Shown one piece after another: positions 18,786 through 27,790 of a stretch of 64,000 nt of DNA. The stretch comes from Clostridium yunnanense (GTDB taxonomy: Bacteria > Bacillota > Clostridia > Clostridiales > Clostridiaceae). The DNA is taken from the NCBI RefSeq assembly GCF_016595795.1, contig NZ_JAENHN010000048.1, positions 1 through 64,000 of the forward strand. The letters run 5' to 3'. The position numbers were made by a program, and so were the translations under genes. The notes below the pieces were generated by a model that was not told the origin of the DNA, made no database searches, and saw nothing but the letters and a program-made list of their open reading frames with translations. How positions within the stretch are numbered: position 1 is the first letter of the stretch; every line of letters begins with the position of its first letter.

Positions 18786-21700
18786 TTAGTTTAACACTAA
18801 ATTAATCTTATAAGTCTTTACTGTAACTCCATCTTCAGCTGTTATATTAATTGTTGATGTTCCTGGAATTTTATCTACCTGACTTACAGATACATAAGCA
18901 TTTGTATCATCAGCTACTGCTGTAACCTTAGGTGCAGCTGTAGTTGAAGCAGGAAGTAAAACTTTGTATTCCAGAGTGTTCTTATCAAAGTTAGCTAAAG
19001 CAGTATCACCAATTTTTATGGAGCTTGCATCTGAATTATGAGATAAGGTAGCTGAATCTACTAAGTTTACAAGAGACATTGCAAATATTTTAGCTCCACT
19101 CTTATTTGGAAGTGTTATACTATCAATTTTCTTAGAACCATCTACTGTAATAGCTTGCATAAACAAATTAGTTGCTGGAGATGTAATTCCAGATTTATTA
19201 TAAATTCTATGATCTATAGTATTCACTACCTTTTCACTTGAACTTGGACCTTGGCACCAGTCAGTAAAGGTTAAACTTCTTGAATCACTGGTTCCATCTG
19301 TATAATTTACTTTCACCTCAACTCCAGATTGAGTTCCAGCACCTGCTTCAACTAAATAAACTTTTTGAGCTGTAGTTGGATTAGGTAGTTTTATAGTTTG
19401 ACCTACACATGAAACAATATTTTTATTTGCGCCATCCATTGCTCCAAGTATAAACTTAATGTTAGAATAGTCAATACTTGATGGCATAACTGAGCCATCA
19501 TATGCCCATCCTGCTGTATCAAACATACCTTCAGCAGGCTTATCTGGAGTACTTGCACCATCCTGATTAAAATATGTGGATAAGTCGACAGAGGTAGATT
19601 TATTTTGTAGTAACTTAAAGCTTACTTCTTTACTAATAGCTCCTTGTCCCAGGACATTATAAGGAATAACACTAAAGTAATATGTCTTTCCTATCTCTAG
19701 GTTATTAATTGTGATTGAATCGTTGGTTACTCCTGTAATGGCATTATCGTATACCCCTGGTTTTGTACCATATTTAACTGTAACGTTATCTGTAGTCTTG
19801 GCAAAGCTAAAGCTCAATGTGGCAGAAATATCATTTTGAACTATACCTGTTATTTGAGGAGCATCAGGTACAGCTTGTGGGAAGTCTGAATCATCACCAT
19901 AAACCTGAAGTTCGTATATTCTTACTGCAGTATTACCATCACTTGTTGGTTTAATTGCTTCAAACTTAACATATCTTCCTGCAACCGGAGTCTTTAATAG
20001 GTCTTCAGTTACATTTTCTTTATTTCCAGTACGATTAACAACTTCAGTCCAGTTCTTATTATCTTTACTTACTGATATCTTGTATTCATTAGTGTTCCAA
20101 CTACTAGACTCTCCTCCAGCTCCAGCATGGAATATCTTAAATCCATCTATTGTCTTCTCTGCACCTAAATCTATGATATTCCAGTGAACTTTGTTTGTAC
20201 CGTCATTATAACACCACTTTGTAGAAGTATTACCATCATTAATAAGTGATGCTGCTTCACTTGAATTCATCTGTCCATCTGCTGTAGCAGGTTTGAATAA
20301 TGCTATATTTGCTCCAGCATATACGCCTTTTATATCCGAGATTGGTCCGATGTTACCAGCTTCATCTTGTGCGCATACTGCGTAGTAATATTTGTTTACA
20401 CCAGCAAAATCCGAATCAGTATACTTTGTGTCAGAAGTAGTAGCCAACAGCTTGGCGTCTGATAGATCTTCTTTGGTTCCTCTATAAATAAAATAATTAG
20501 CAACACCAATATTATCTGTTGATGAATTCCAACTTAAATCAATAGATGCATTGTAATACTTCTTAGCACCAACTGCATTAAAATTCACTACCTTTGATGG
20601 TGCCTGTTGATCAGAACCTATTACAACGTCTCCATCAACAAAAGTCATTGCAGCAATCTTTATAGCCTTAGAATTAGGTAAGGTTATACTCTTAACTTTT
20701 TCTGATGAATCTAGTGGCATCTTATATACAAATAGGTTATTATCTATATCAAAGGTATTTCCACTTGGAGTATGTGTATGGGATAGATTAAGCCCTATGG
20801 TTTCCTTTATATAAGTCTTTTGTGCATAGCCTATAGTATCCTGCCATCCTGCAAAATTAAAGAACTTTGAAGTGGAACTTCCATCTTTATAATTAACTTT
20901 AAACTCTCCAAGACCAACTCCACCTGTAGAATTTCCAAGTATAAATAAGTATTGATGTTTATCTGCCTTATCCATCTCAATAGTCTGACCTTTTGCCTGC
21001 ACTATATTTTTCTTTCCATCTTCCTTTGGCCCTATTTTAAATGTTACATCTTCACTTACAACCTTATCAGGCATCAAATCTGCTGAGTATGTCTCACCAT
21101 TTCCTGTTAAGTCACCATCTTTTCTATTCTTATCATAAGACATACCATCTAGATTGTAGTAATTTGAAAGATCAACTTGAGCAACTTCGAACTTTTTATT
21201 CTTCCATATCTTTTTATTGTTGAATTTAACAAGGAAAGTCTTAATCTCATATTTATTTAATGTTGTTTCGAAGCTATCTCCTTTAATACTTGGTTTAGGT
21301 GCACCACTTACTACATCTTCTATTAAATTCACTTCTTTAGCATCTGTAATTGAAGCTGGTAGAGTTACCTTAACCTTTGTATTATCTTTACCTTCTGTTT
21401 CAACTAATCTAACTATATAGCTATCTAATCTATCTTCGTTATTATTTTTGTCTACAGCTCTTACTTCTGCCTTCTTAAATACAGACAATATAGCATTGTT
21501 ATCTTCAGAAGATGCCTTAGCAAAAGATTGAGACGAATGTAGGTCTCCAGAATGACTATTTGTCTTTAAGGTTGTTATTGGATAATTATACTCATAAGCT
21601 TTTTGCTCTACATCTGCTGACTTCCAGTCACCACTATGAGGGTAGAAAGAGTACTTTATATCCCTCTTTCCCATATCTGTTGCTCCTCCTCTATTATCAA

Positions 21701-23813
21701 GTGGGGATCTTAAAAGTGAAAGACGTAAAACTCCATTAGGACAATCCCATCCTTCTTTACTATCACTTAACACAGAGACACCATATCCATCCTTAGACAT
21801 ATCTGCGAACTTATATCCTTCAACTTCAAACATTGCCTGTGTGTTAGTGGCAGGTCTATTTATAGTAGAATATGCTATATCATAAGTAACATTTTCAGGG
21901 TGTATACTCATTGGGAATGCTACCTTTAGCATAGTTTGTTTTTCATTCCAGTTTATCTTAAGCTCCGTATCTATCCTATTAATATTGTTATAAAGAGTTA
22001 TATACTCATCGATTGTAGAACTTCCTGATGGTGAAACTTTCGAAACCTTAAATGTAGCTTTTGTAGGTCCATTCTCAACTAAAGTTATAGGTGCAACAAC
22101 AGTATTAGCTTCCTTTGGAGCTGCCATCATATCATCATAGTCAATATTCCAGGACTCCCATTCACGAGGAGTATCTGATAAAAATTGCAACTTATTAAAT
22201 TGTTGACCTGCATCAACTACTTCTTTATTATTCTTCTTGTCTAATATACTCGATATATTACCTGTAACAGGATCTATACTTACTTTAAAGAACTGGTTTT
22301 CAAAAGTTTTATTTGATTCATCTACCTTTATTGTTGATGAATCACTAGAGCTATTCTTCTTTTCAGCTACTCTGTAAACTGAATATCCTAGTGCTGGAAC
22401 AGAAGCTTCAAAAGCCACTACAGCATTATTACCATTCCTGCTTATAATTTGACAAGGTATTTTTTTGTCCTTATCGTCAAGTACCACTACAGAACTTTTG
22501 GAAGATGATAAAGTAATATCTGTTTGAACTGAATCTTTTCTATCCCAGGACAATGAATTATAAAGTATTATAGGTTGTCCTTCTCCCTTTGTATTAATCC
22601 TGTTTGCAATGCCAGCAATTGCAGTACTTTTTGCACTATTAAGCTCATTTAGTGCGATTTCAGCATCATTAAATGCATCCGCATACACTGGTGCTATAGC
22701 AGAGCCAGGTAGTACATCGTGGAATTGATTCAATAAGGTTTTCTGCCAAGCAGCATTAATTTTTTGTTGAGGATACTCTTCTGAGCCCATTAGTGATGCA
22801 ACAGAACTAAACTTTTCGGTTTGCTCAGCACTTACTTCAGTATATCGATTATATTTTTTCATAGGATCTGCGGTAGTCATTACACCTCTATGATATTGAA
22901 AATATAACTCGTTGTTTACATCTGGTATAGATACATTTTTGTCCTTAACTTGCTTCTCTAAATCCTTTAAGGTGTCAGCAGCTGTACTAATTTTGATTGT
23001 TGGTCCATCAGCTTTACTGTTGATATTTTTAATATTATTCAAATCACTCTGTGTTGGCCCACCACCATGATCTCCTGACCCATATAATACAAGACTAGAA
23101 TTTAGTCCCAGGCTAGAAGGATAGTTTAATGTATTTGATAAAGATCCTGCAGTTATAGCACCTCCGCTAAATGAGTAGTCGTTTGTTGGCTTATAGCTTT
23201 CAACAGTGCTACCATCTGGAGCTGTCCAGTTAAAGTATTCATAAGGCCATTTATCTTTATCTTGCCAGTTAAGCTTTGTGGTTACAAACTTATCCATACC
23301 ACTCTTTTTAAATATCTGTGGCATATTATAATTGAAACCAAATACATCAGGAACCCAAGCTACATTAGGTAAAATACCATAAGTATCTCTAAAATAGTTT
23401 TGAGCGTACAATGACTGTCTTACCATGGACTCTCCATCAGTATTGTTTAAGTCTGGTTCAATCACTTGCCCACCGACAATTTCCCACTGTCCATTCTTTA
23501 CTTTATCAGAGATTCTTGCAGCTAAATCAGGATAATATTCTTGTGCCCACTGATAGAATTGAGAAGATGATTGACTGAAACGATAATCTGGATTAGCATC
23601 CATTAAGTCTAGTGCTCTCTTAAAGGTATCAGGGATTATAGTACTAATGGTCTCAGCATACCTCCAGTTCCATGCAGCATCCATATGTGAATTACCGATC
23701 ATATTGACTGTTGAAGTTTTATCATATGCTTGTGCAACATCACCAGGAAGGGTAGTTAACAACATTGCTGATACAACTCCCACTCCTATTGTCTTTTTAA
23801 ACTTCTTTTTCAT
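18786..23813 (-). CDS. Secreted multidomain GH38 alpha-mannosidase
   Basis: A 1,675-residue exported enzyme. The signal peptide is residues 1-29 (cut after AQA). The GH38 catalytic part runs to about 870: zinc ligands His43 and Asp45 in NSHMDAAWNW, nucleophile Asp156 in WVPDVFGFN, and a further ligand His249 in GDHGGGPTQ. Then follow an unnamed beta-rich module (about 880-1070), a fibronectin type III domain (about 1073-1165), a CBM32/F5-F8-type sugar-binding domain (about 1169-1310), a second Fn3, a second copy of the unnamed module (about 1409-1585; both open VDLS.YYN/YFN.DG), and a C-terminal cadherin-like beta-sandwich (about 1588-1675). There is no LPXTG or S-layer anchor, so it is probably released or held by binding sugar. 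It removes alpha-mannose; linkage unknown. Confidence 0.9.
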   Translation of the reverse strand: MKKKFKKTIGVGVVSAMLLTTLPGDVAQAYDKTSTVNMIGNSHMDAAWNWRYAETISTIIPDTFKRALDLMDANPDYRFSQSSSQFYQWAQEYYPDLAARISDKVKNGQWEIVGGQVIEPDLNNTDGESMVRQSLYAQNYFRDTYGILPNVAWVPDVFGFNYNMPQIFKKSGMDKFVTTKLNWQDKDKWPYEYFNWTAPDGSTVESYKPTNDYSFSGGAITAGSLSNTLNYPSSLGLNSSLVLYGSGDHGGGPTQSDLNNIKNINSKADGPTIKISTAADTLKDLEKQVKDKNVSIPDVNNELYFQYHRGVMTTADPMKKYNRYTEVSAEQTEKFSSVASLMGSEEYPQQKINAAWQKTLLNQFHDVLPGSAIAPVYADAFNDAEIALNELNSAKSTAIAGIANRINTKGEGQPIILYNSLSWDRKDSVQTDITLSSSKSSVVVLDDKDKKIPCQIISRNGNNAVVAFEASVPALGYSVYRVAEKKNSSSDSSTIKVDESNKTFENQFFKVSIDPVTGNISSILDKKNNKEVVDAGQQFNKLQFLSDTPREWESWNIDYDDMMAAPKEANTVVAPITLVENGPTKATFKVSKVSPSGSSTIDEYITLYNNINRIDTELKINWNEKQTMLKVAFPMSIHPENVTYDIAYSTINRPATNTQAMFEVEGYKFADMSKDGYGVSVLSDSKEGWDCPNGVLRLSLLRSPLDNRGGATDMGKRDIKYSFYPHSGDWKSADVEQKAYEYNYPITTLKTNSHSGDLHSSQSFAKASSEDNNAILSVFKKAEVRAVDKNNNEDRLDSYIVRLVETEGKDNTKVKVTLPASITDAKEVNLIEDVVSGAPKPSIKGDSFETTLNKYEIKTFLVKFNNKKIWKNKKFEVAQVDLSNYYNLDGMSYDKNRKDGDLTGNGETYSADLMPDKVVSEDVTFKIGPKEDGKKNIVQAKGQTIEMDKADKHQYLFILGNSTGGVGLGEFKVNYKDGSSTSKFFNFAGWQDTIGYAQKTYIKETIGLNLSHTHTPSGNTFDIDNNLFVYKMPLDSSEKVKSITLPNSKAIKIAAMTFVDGDVVIGSDQQAPSKVVNFNAVGAKKYYNASIDLSWNSSTDNIGVANYFIYRGTKEDLSDAKLLATTSDTKYTDSDFAGVNKYYYAVCAQDEAGNIGPISDIKGVYAGANIALFKPATADGQMNSSEAASLINDGNTSTKWCYNDGTNKVHWNIIDLGAEKTIDGFKIFHAGAGGESSSWNTNEYKISVSKDNKNWTEVVNRTGNKENVTEDLLKTPVAGRYVKFEAIKPTSDGNTAVRIYELQVYGDDSDFPQAVPDAPQITGIVQNDISATLSFSFAKTTDNVTVKYGTKPGVYDNAITGVTNDSITINNLEIGKTYYFSVIPYNVLGQGAISKEVSFKLLQNKSTSVDLSTYFNQDGASTPDKPAEGMFDTAGWAYDGSVMPSSIDYSNIKFILGAMDGANKNIVSCVGQTIKLPNPTTAQKVYLVEAGAGTQSGVEVKVNYTDGTSDSRSLTFTDWCQGPSSSEKVVNTIDHRIYNKSGITSPATNLFMQAITVDGSKKIDSITLPNKSGAKIFAMSLVNLVDSATLSHNSDASSIKIGDTALANFDKNTLEYKVLLPASTTAAPKVTAVADDTNAYVSVSQVDKIPGTSTINITAEDGVTVKTYKINLVLN

Positions 23814-23924
23814 ATTCTCTCCCCTTTAACTTCTTTATTTTTTACTGAATCTTTATTTAGTCACCTCCTTATACCTCTTTAGTAAATACTTTTTATATTG
23901 ATTTTGGAGTTTGTATTTTTCAAA

Positions 23925-25736
23925 TTATTTTAAGTTTTTCTTAAAAGTGTTCCATTTTTCTAAATTACTTTGATTTGCCAAAAGCTTTTCTCTTAGTGAT
24001 GGATCATTGTATTGTACATTGCATATCTTAGACCTAAGCGCATACTCCTTGAGTAAATTATAAATTGTTCGTCCTGAGCTTCTTACCACTTCTTCAGTGT
24101 CTTTATCAGCAAAGTGAACCTCTTGTTTCTCTGCCTCTTCTGCTATCTTTGTAAGGTCAGTTTCATCTATCTTGTCATATTGATAAAGTTGATTCTCCAT
24201 ACTAAACCAGGTATACATATCATACTCATAACTATTTAACCTACCTACTATAGCTTTATCACTTTCTGTCCTGTTAGTGATGGTACTCCAAAGAGGTAAT
24301 GGCTCAGCTCCATGTAAGTATTTCTTTATAAAATCATTAGAATCTTTGCCTAATAGATTGGTAGTTATATTCTCCACTGTTAATAAATTATTGCTACTGT
24401 TTTTAAGTATATAGTTTAAAATGTTATCCTTTTTGCCAGATTTCTCTTTTATTAAACTTTCCATATAATTAATAGTTATCGGCATCTGTGTATAGTGAAG
24501 AAACTCAATTCTTCCTGGAGATTGCTCTAGTTGTACCTCCGAAAAAGGAGCAAGGGCTAAATTTACAGGTTCCTTTAGTCTCATATAGGCATATCGCTCA
24601 AATAAATATCCAATTTCCTTTTCAGACGAAATATCTAAACTACTTCTTATATTTTCTGGTAAACTCTCCATTGACATATTTTCATAGTAAGTTGCCAAGC
24701 CCTCGTAGAATCCTAAGTATGGTGCTTTTAGATATTTATCTGATGTGACTTTAGATTCAAAAAACGAATGAAAAAGCCTGTGAGATAATAGTTGCCAATC
24801 TCTTTTATTTTTAGGATCAAATGTGCTAGCTAAATTCTGATTACATAACCCTCCGATTATATAATTTGATTTCTCACCATCTTTTCTAAGTAATACTATA
24901 GAATAATTATCTAATTTGTAATCGAATAACTTAGAATAATAATTATAAAGGCCTTCTATACCGGTTTTTGCATCCAAATCATAATACTGCTTAGCTTTTG
25001 GATCTATATAAACCGTATATCCCTTACCTAAGTTTACATGTATATCTTTTTCAAAATTACCACACGTAAAGGTAGCTTGTCTAAGTTCGTACAATTGAAG
25101 CCAGCTAGGATCCTTAAGTTCAGAAATATTCTTTTTCCCCTCTTTTGCATATGGAATAATAGCTTCCCATGATTCAGGCACTGAACATTGAACTGTAAGC
25201 TTTCCTATTTTATCTTCTTTAGGATCATCATAATTTAAGGCCCTTAAAGGTAATGCTAAGACAGATTCTCCTGCAAAGGTTAGTAAATCCTGATAGGTCT
25301 GTCCATTCTCACCATGCTTCCCCAATGAACTTATGTTTACATTATAAGAATAATTTATATAGTCAGCTCCACTAGTTAACTTATCTATTACTACAATCCC
25401 ATTCTCACTCTTAAAATTAACCTCTCTATTAAGGTTGTCCGTACACTTTTCACTACTGGTATACATGCTTCCTTTGACTAATACAAAAGTCTTTTTTGTT
25501 CCTGCATTTCTTGGCTTTATCTTTACATTTACGTTTAAAATTTTTTGATCTACGGAGTAAGTTTTTATAGAATACTCAAGTTCGATTTTTCTTGGTTTGT
25601 TGTGAATGCTATAAAATACTATGCCTGCTAATAAACATAACAAAAATACTATAATTTCGATTTTATAACTGCTCTTAATCCTTTTGTTTTCGCTAGCCAT
25701 ATTACTCTTTGTGAGTTTTTTCTTCTTTTTTGCCAT
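23925..25736 (-). CDS. Membrane-anchored M61/M1-like protein lacking the catalytic Glu
   Basis: A 603-residue protein with a Lys-rich cytoplasmic start, one membrane helix (about 27-45) and a large outside domain. The middle part looks like a gluzincin peptidase of the M61/M1 type: LLSHRLFHSFFES (His319, His323) followed by GFYEGLATYYENM (Glu345). The zinc-binding HExxH is HRLFH here: both histidines and the downstream Glu remain, but the catalytic Glu is Arg320. It may be an inactive, binding or chaperone-like relative, or it may work otherwise. A strong GGAGGAG precedes the ATG. It lies between the PTS genes and the GH38 gene on the same strand, so a link to glycan capture is inferred. Confidence 0.55.
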   Translation of the reverse strand: MAKKKKKLTKSNMASENKRIKSSYKIEIIVFLLCLLAGIVFYSIHNKPRKIELEYSIKTYSVDQKILNVNVKIKPRNAGTKKTFVLVKGSMYTSSEKCTDNLNREVNFKSENGIVVIDKLTSGADYINYSYNVNISSLGKHGENGQTYQDLLTFAGESVLALPLRALNYDDPKEDKIGKLTVQCSVPESWEAIIPYAKEGKKNISELKDPSWLQLYELRQATFTCGNFEKDIHVNLGKGYTVYIDPKAKQYYDLDAKTGIEGLYNYYSKLFDYKLDNYSIVLLRKDGEKSNYIIGGLCNQNLASTFDPKNKRDWQLLSHRLFHSFFESKVTSDKYLKAPYLGFYEGLATYYENMSMESLPENIRSSLDISSEKEIGYLFERYAYMRLKEPVNLALAPFSEVQLEQSPGRIEFLHYTQMPITINYMESLIKEKSGKKDNILNYILKNSSNNLLTVENITTNLLGKDSNDFIKKYLHGAEPLPLWSTITNRTESDKAIVGRLNSYEYDMYTWFSMENQLYQYDKIDETDLTKIAEEAEKQEVHFADKDTEEVVRSSGRTIYNLLKEYALRSKICNVQYNDPSLREKLLANQSNLEKWNTFKKNLK

Positions 25737-25764
25737 GCTTCTCCTCCAAATAAATTCAAATTAT

Positions 25765-25807
25765 ATAGGGCAAGCTTAAAGTTATTTTCACGGTTACTTG
25801 CCCTATA
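25765..25807. terminator. Inverted repeat between the PTS IIB gene and the M61-like gene
   Basis: TATAGGGCAAG and CTTGCCCTATA form an 11-bp perfect stem with a loop of about 20 bases. The tail is not strongly T-rich on either strand, so it may be a weak terminator or attenuator that reduces read-through from the PTS operon. Confidence 0.4.
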
Positions 25808-25857
25808 CAAAGTCTATTTAAGAATACACAAAACTATTGAAGCCTCTGTAACTCAAA

Positions 25858-26169
25858 TTAGGTATTTATTATCTTCAGAGCTTCTTGAATAATTTTTGCA
25901 GCATTTTTAATTACAGGTTGTGCCTCGCATCTATATATAGGCTTGCCCTTAAACCTGTTTTCTTCTTTTACTGCTACATCCACTGCAAGTATAACTAGGT
26001 CTGCAGCTAGTACCTCTTTGGCACTTATCTTATTTTCAATACCTATAGATCCTTGAGTTTCAACCTTTATGCTATGGCCTAGCTTTTTGGCTGCTTTTTC
26101 TAAAGCTTCCGCTGCCATATATGTGTGAGCAATACCTGTTGGACACGCTGTTACAGCTACTATTTTCAT
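25858..26169 (-). CDS. PTS fructose-family IIB component
   Basis: A 103-residue IIB domain of the fructose family (PF02302). CPTGIAHTYMAAEAL holds Cys9, the residue phosphorylated by IIA before transfer to the incoming sugar. It ends shortly after the conserved RFKGKPIY. It is free-standing; in many bacteria this domain is fused to IIC. AGAGGG lies before the ATG. It is the third PTS gene of the operon IIA-IIC-IIB. The substrate cannot be read from the sequence. The neighbouring alpha-mannosidase makes mannose or a mannoside plausible, as does fructose. Confidence 0.9.
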   Translation of the reverse strand: MKIVAVTACPTGIAHTYMAAEALEKAAKKLGHSIKVETQGSIGIENKISAKEVLAADLVILAVDVAVKEENRFKGKPIYRCEAQPVIKNAAKIIQEALKIINT

Positions 26170-26227
26170 TTCATCCCTCTTTTCTTTTTCACATGTTCTA
26201 TTTTATTTAGTAATATACTTACACACC

Positions 26228-27265
26228 TTAATCTTCTTCTGCTTCTTCAGTATCAGCTACTGGTTTCTTTAAAAGATTTACCATTAGAACACTTATAGCT
26301 ACTCCAACTAAAACTGAAATTATAAACCCTAAAGGGTTATCAACAACAGGAAGTACTATAGGACCTCCATGTGGAGCATGGTCTCCTACTTTTAGAAGTG
26401 CAGCTACAGCAGCACCAATTGAAGATCCAACCATAATTGAAGGTATAACTCTTAATGGATCACCAGCAGCAAATGGTATAGCCCCCTCAGTGATTCCAAT
26501 CAGTCCCATAGCGATAGCACCTTTACCTGCTTCCTGTTCTGTTTTCGAATACTTTTTAGGTGCAACCAAGGATGCGATACCCATAGCTAATGGTGGTACA
26601 CATATTGCTACAGCAACAGGTCCCATTACTGTAAATATGTTCTCTTGGATCATTGCTGAACCAAACATAAAAGCAACCTTATTTACTGGTCCTCCCATAT
26701 CAAATGCAATCATCGCTCCCATGATTAGTGCTAGTAAAACAGCACTTCCAGAACTCATTGACTTTAGACCGCCAGTCATTGAAGTCATTAGTGCACTTAT
26801 AGGTCCTCCAAGGACATAAAGCATCAATAATCCAACCGTGATACTAGTTAGTAGTGGTATAATAAATATCGGCATTATAGGCCTTAAACTCTTAGGAATC
26901 TTCCAACTCTTTATCCATCTTGCAATATAACCTGCAAGTAAACCACCTATTATACCTCCTAAGAATCCTGCCTTTACATCATTGGCAAGAACTCCGGCTA
27001 CAAGACCTGGTGCGATACCTGGTCTATCAGCTATACCATAAGCGATAAACCCTGCAAGTACTGGAACCATTAGAGAAAATGCATCACTTCCGATTTGCAT
27101 TAATTTTTTCAAGAAGTCGTTATCAACTACAGCGCCTTGCCCCGCTTTGACACCGCTGAGCATAATAGAGAAAGCAATGAGGACACCGCCTATAACAACT
27201 ATAGGTATCATGTAAGAAACACCTGTCATAAGATATTCTCTAAGTCTTTTTAGTTCTTCTTTCAT
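26228..27265 (-). CDS. PTS fructose-family IIC permease
   Basis: A 345-residue integral membrane protein with about nine hydrophobic segments, matching stand-alone IIC of the fructose family. Characteristic blocks are GVSYMIPIVVIGGVLIAF at the N-terminus, PGLVAGVLANDVKAGFLGGI near residue 90, FDMGGPVNKVAFMFG near residue 190, ITEGAIPFAAGDPLRVIPS near residue 252, and DHAPHGGPIVLPV near residue 295. It forms the sugar channel and uses phospho-IIB. GGAGG precedes the ATG. It lies between the IIA and IIB genes in one operon. Confidence 0.92.
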   Translation of the reverse strand: MKEELKRLREYLMTGVSYMIPIVVIGGVLIAFSIMLSGVKAGQGAVVDNDFLKKLMQIGSDAFSLMVPVLAGFIAYGIADRPGIAPGLVAGVLANDVKAGFLGGIIGGLLAGYIARWIKSWKIPKSLRPIMPIFIIPLLTSITVGLLMLYVLGGPISALMTSMTGGLKSMSSGSAVLLALIMGAMIAFDMGGPVNKVAFMFGSAMIQENIFTVMGPVAVAICVPPLAMGIASLVAPKKYSKTEQEAGKGAIAMGLIGITEGAIPFAAGDPLRVIPSIMVGSSIGAAVAALLKVGDHAPHGGPIVLPVVDNPLGFIISVLVGVAISVLMVNLLKKPVADTEEAEED

Positions 27266-27340
27266 TCAATATACCTCCATCTTTAATTTTTTCAAAAACC
27301 TTTAACTTTTCTACCTTTTCAAGAACCATGTCCATTAAAT

Positions 27341-27790
27341 CTATGCCACCTCGATGCTGCGTAAGATATAATAGACCTCTTCTTCAGTAGCTGCACTTCG
27401 CAATAACTTAACAAAATCCTCGTCCATAAGTTTTCTTGACAGTTGAGCAAGTATCTTAAGATGTAGATTCTCTTTGTTTTTCTCAGGCACTCCTAGTAAA
27501 AATATTAAGTTAACCCTTTCACTATCCATAGACTCCCAATCTATGCCGTTTTTTAATTTTGCGAATACTATCAAAGCCTCTTTCACAGTTTCTGATTTTC
27601 CATGGGGTATAGCAATACCATTGCCAACACCTGTTGAAATTTCCTCTTCCCGTTCTAGTACACATTTTAAAAAGTTTTCTTTTGAAATTATCCTGTCTTC
27701 CTTATAGGCTAGATCAATCATCTTTTTAATAACCTCTGTTTTACACTTAGCATCCAAATCAAGCACTATAAGATTTTTATTTATCAGCAT
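27341..27790 (-). CDS. PTS IIA component (fructose/mannitol type)
   Basis: A 149-residue IIA domain (PF00359). His63 in IAIPHGKSE is the phosphorylation site, and VNLIFLLGVPEKNKENLHLKIL is the conserved second half. The ATG at 27790 is preferred because GGAGG lies nine bases upstream; an in-frame ATG at 27808 contains that ribosome binding site in its own codons. Its first 14 bases overlap the end of the regulator gene, so the two are translationally linked. Confidence 0.9.
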   Translation of the reverse strand: MLINKNLIVLDLDAKCKTEVIKKMIDLAYKEDRIISKENFLKCVLEREEEISTGVGNGIAIPHGKSETVKEALIVFAKLKNGIDWESMDSERVNLIFLLGVPEKNKENLHLKILAQLSRKLMDEDFVKLLRSAATEEEVYYILRSIEVA

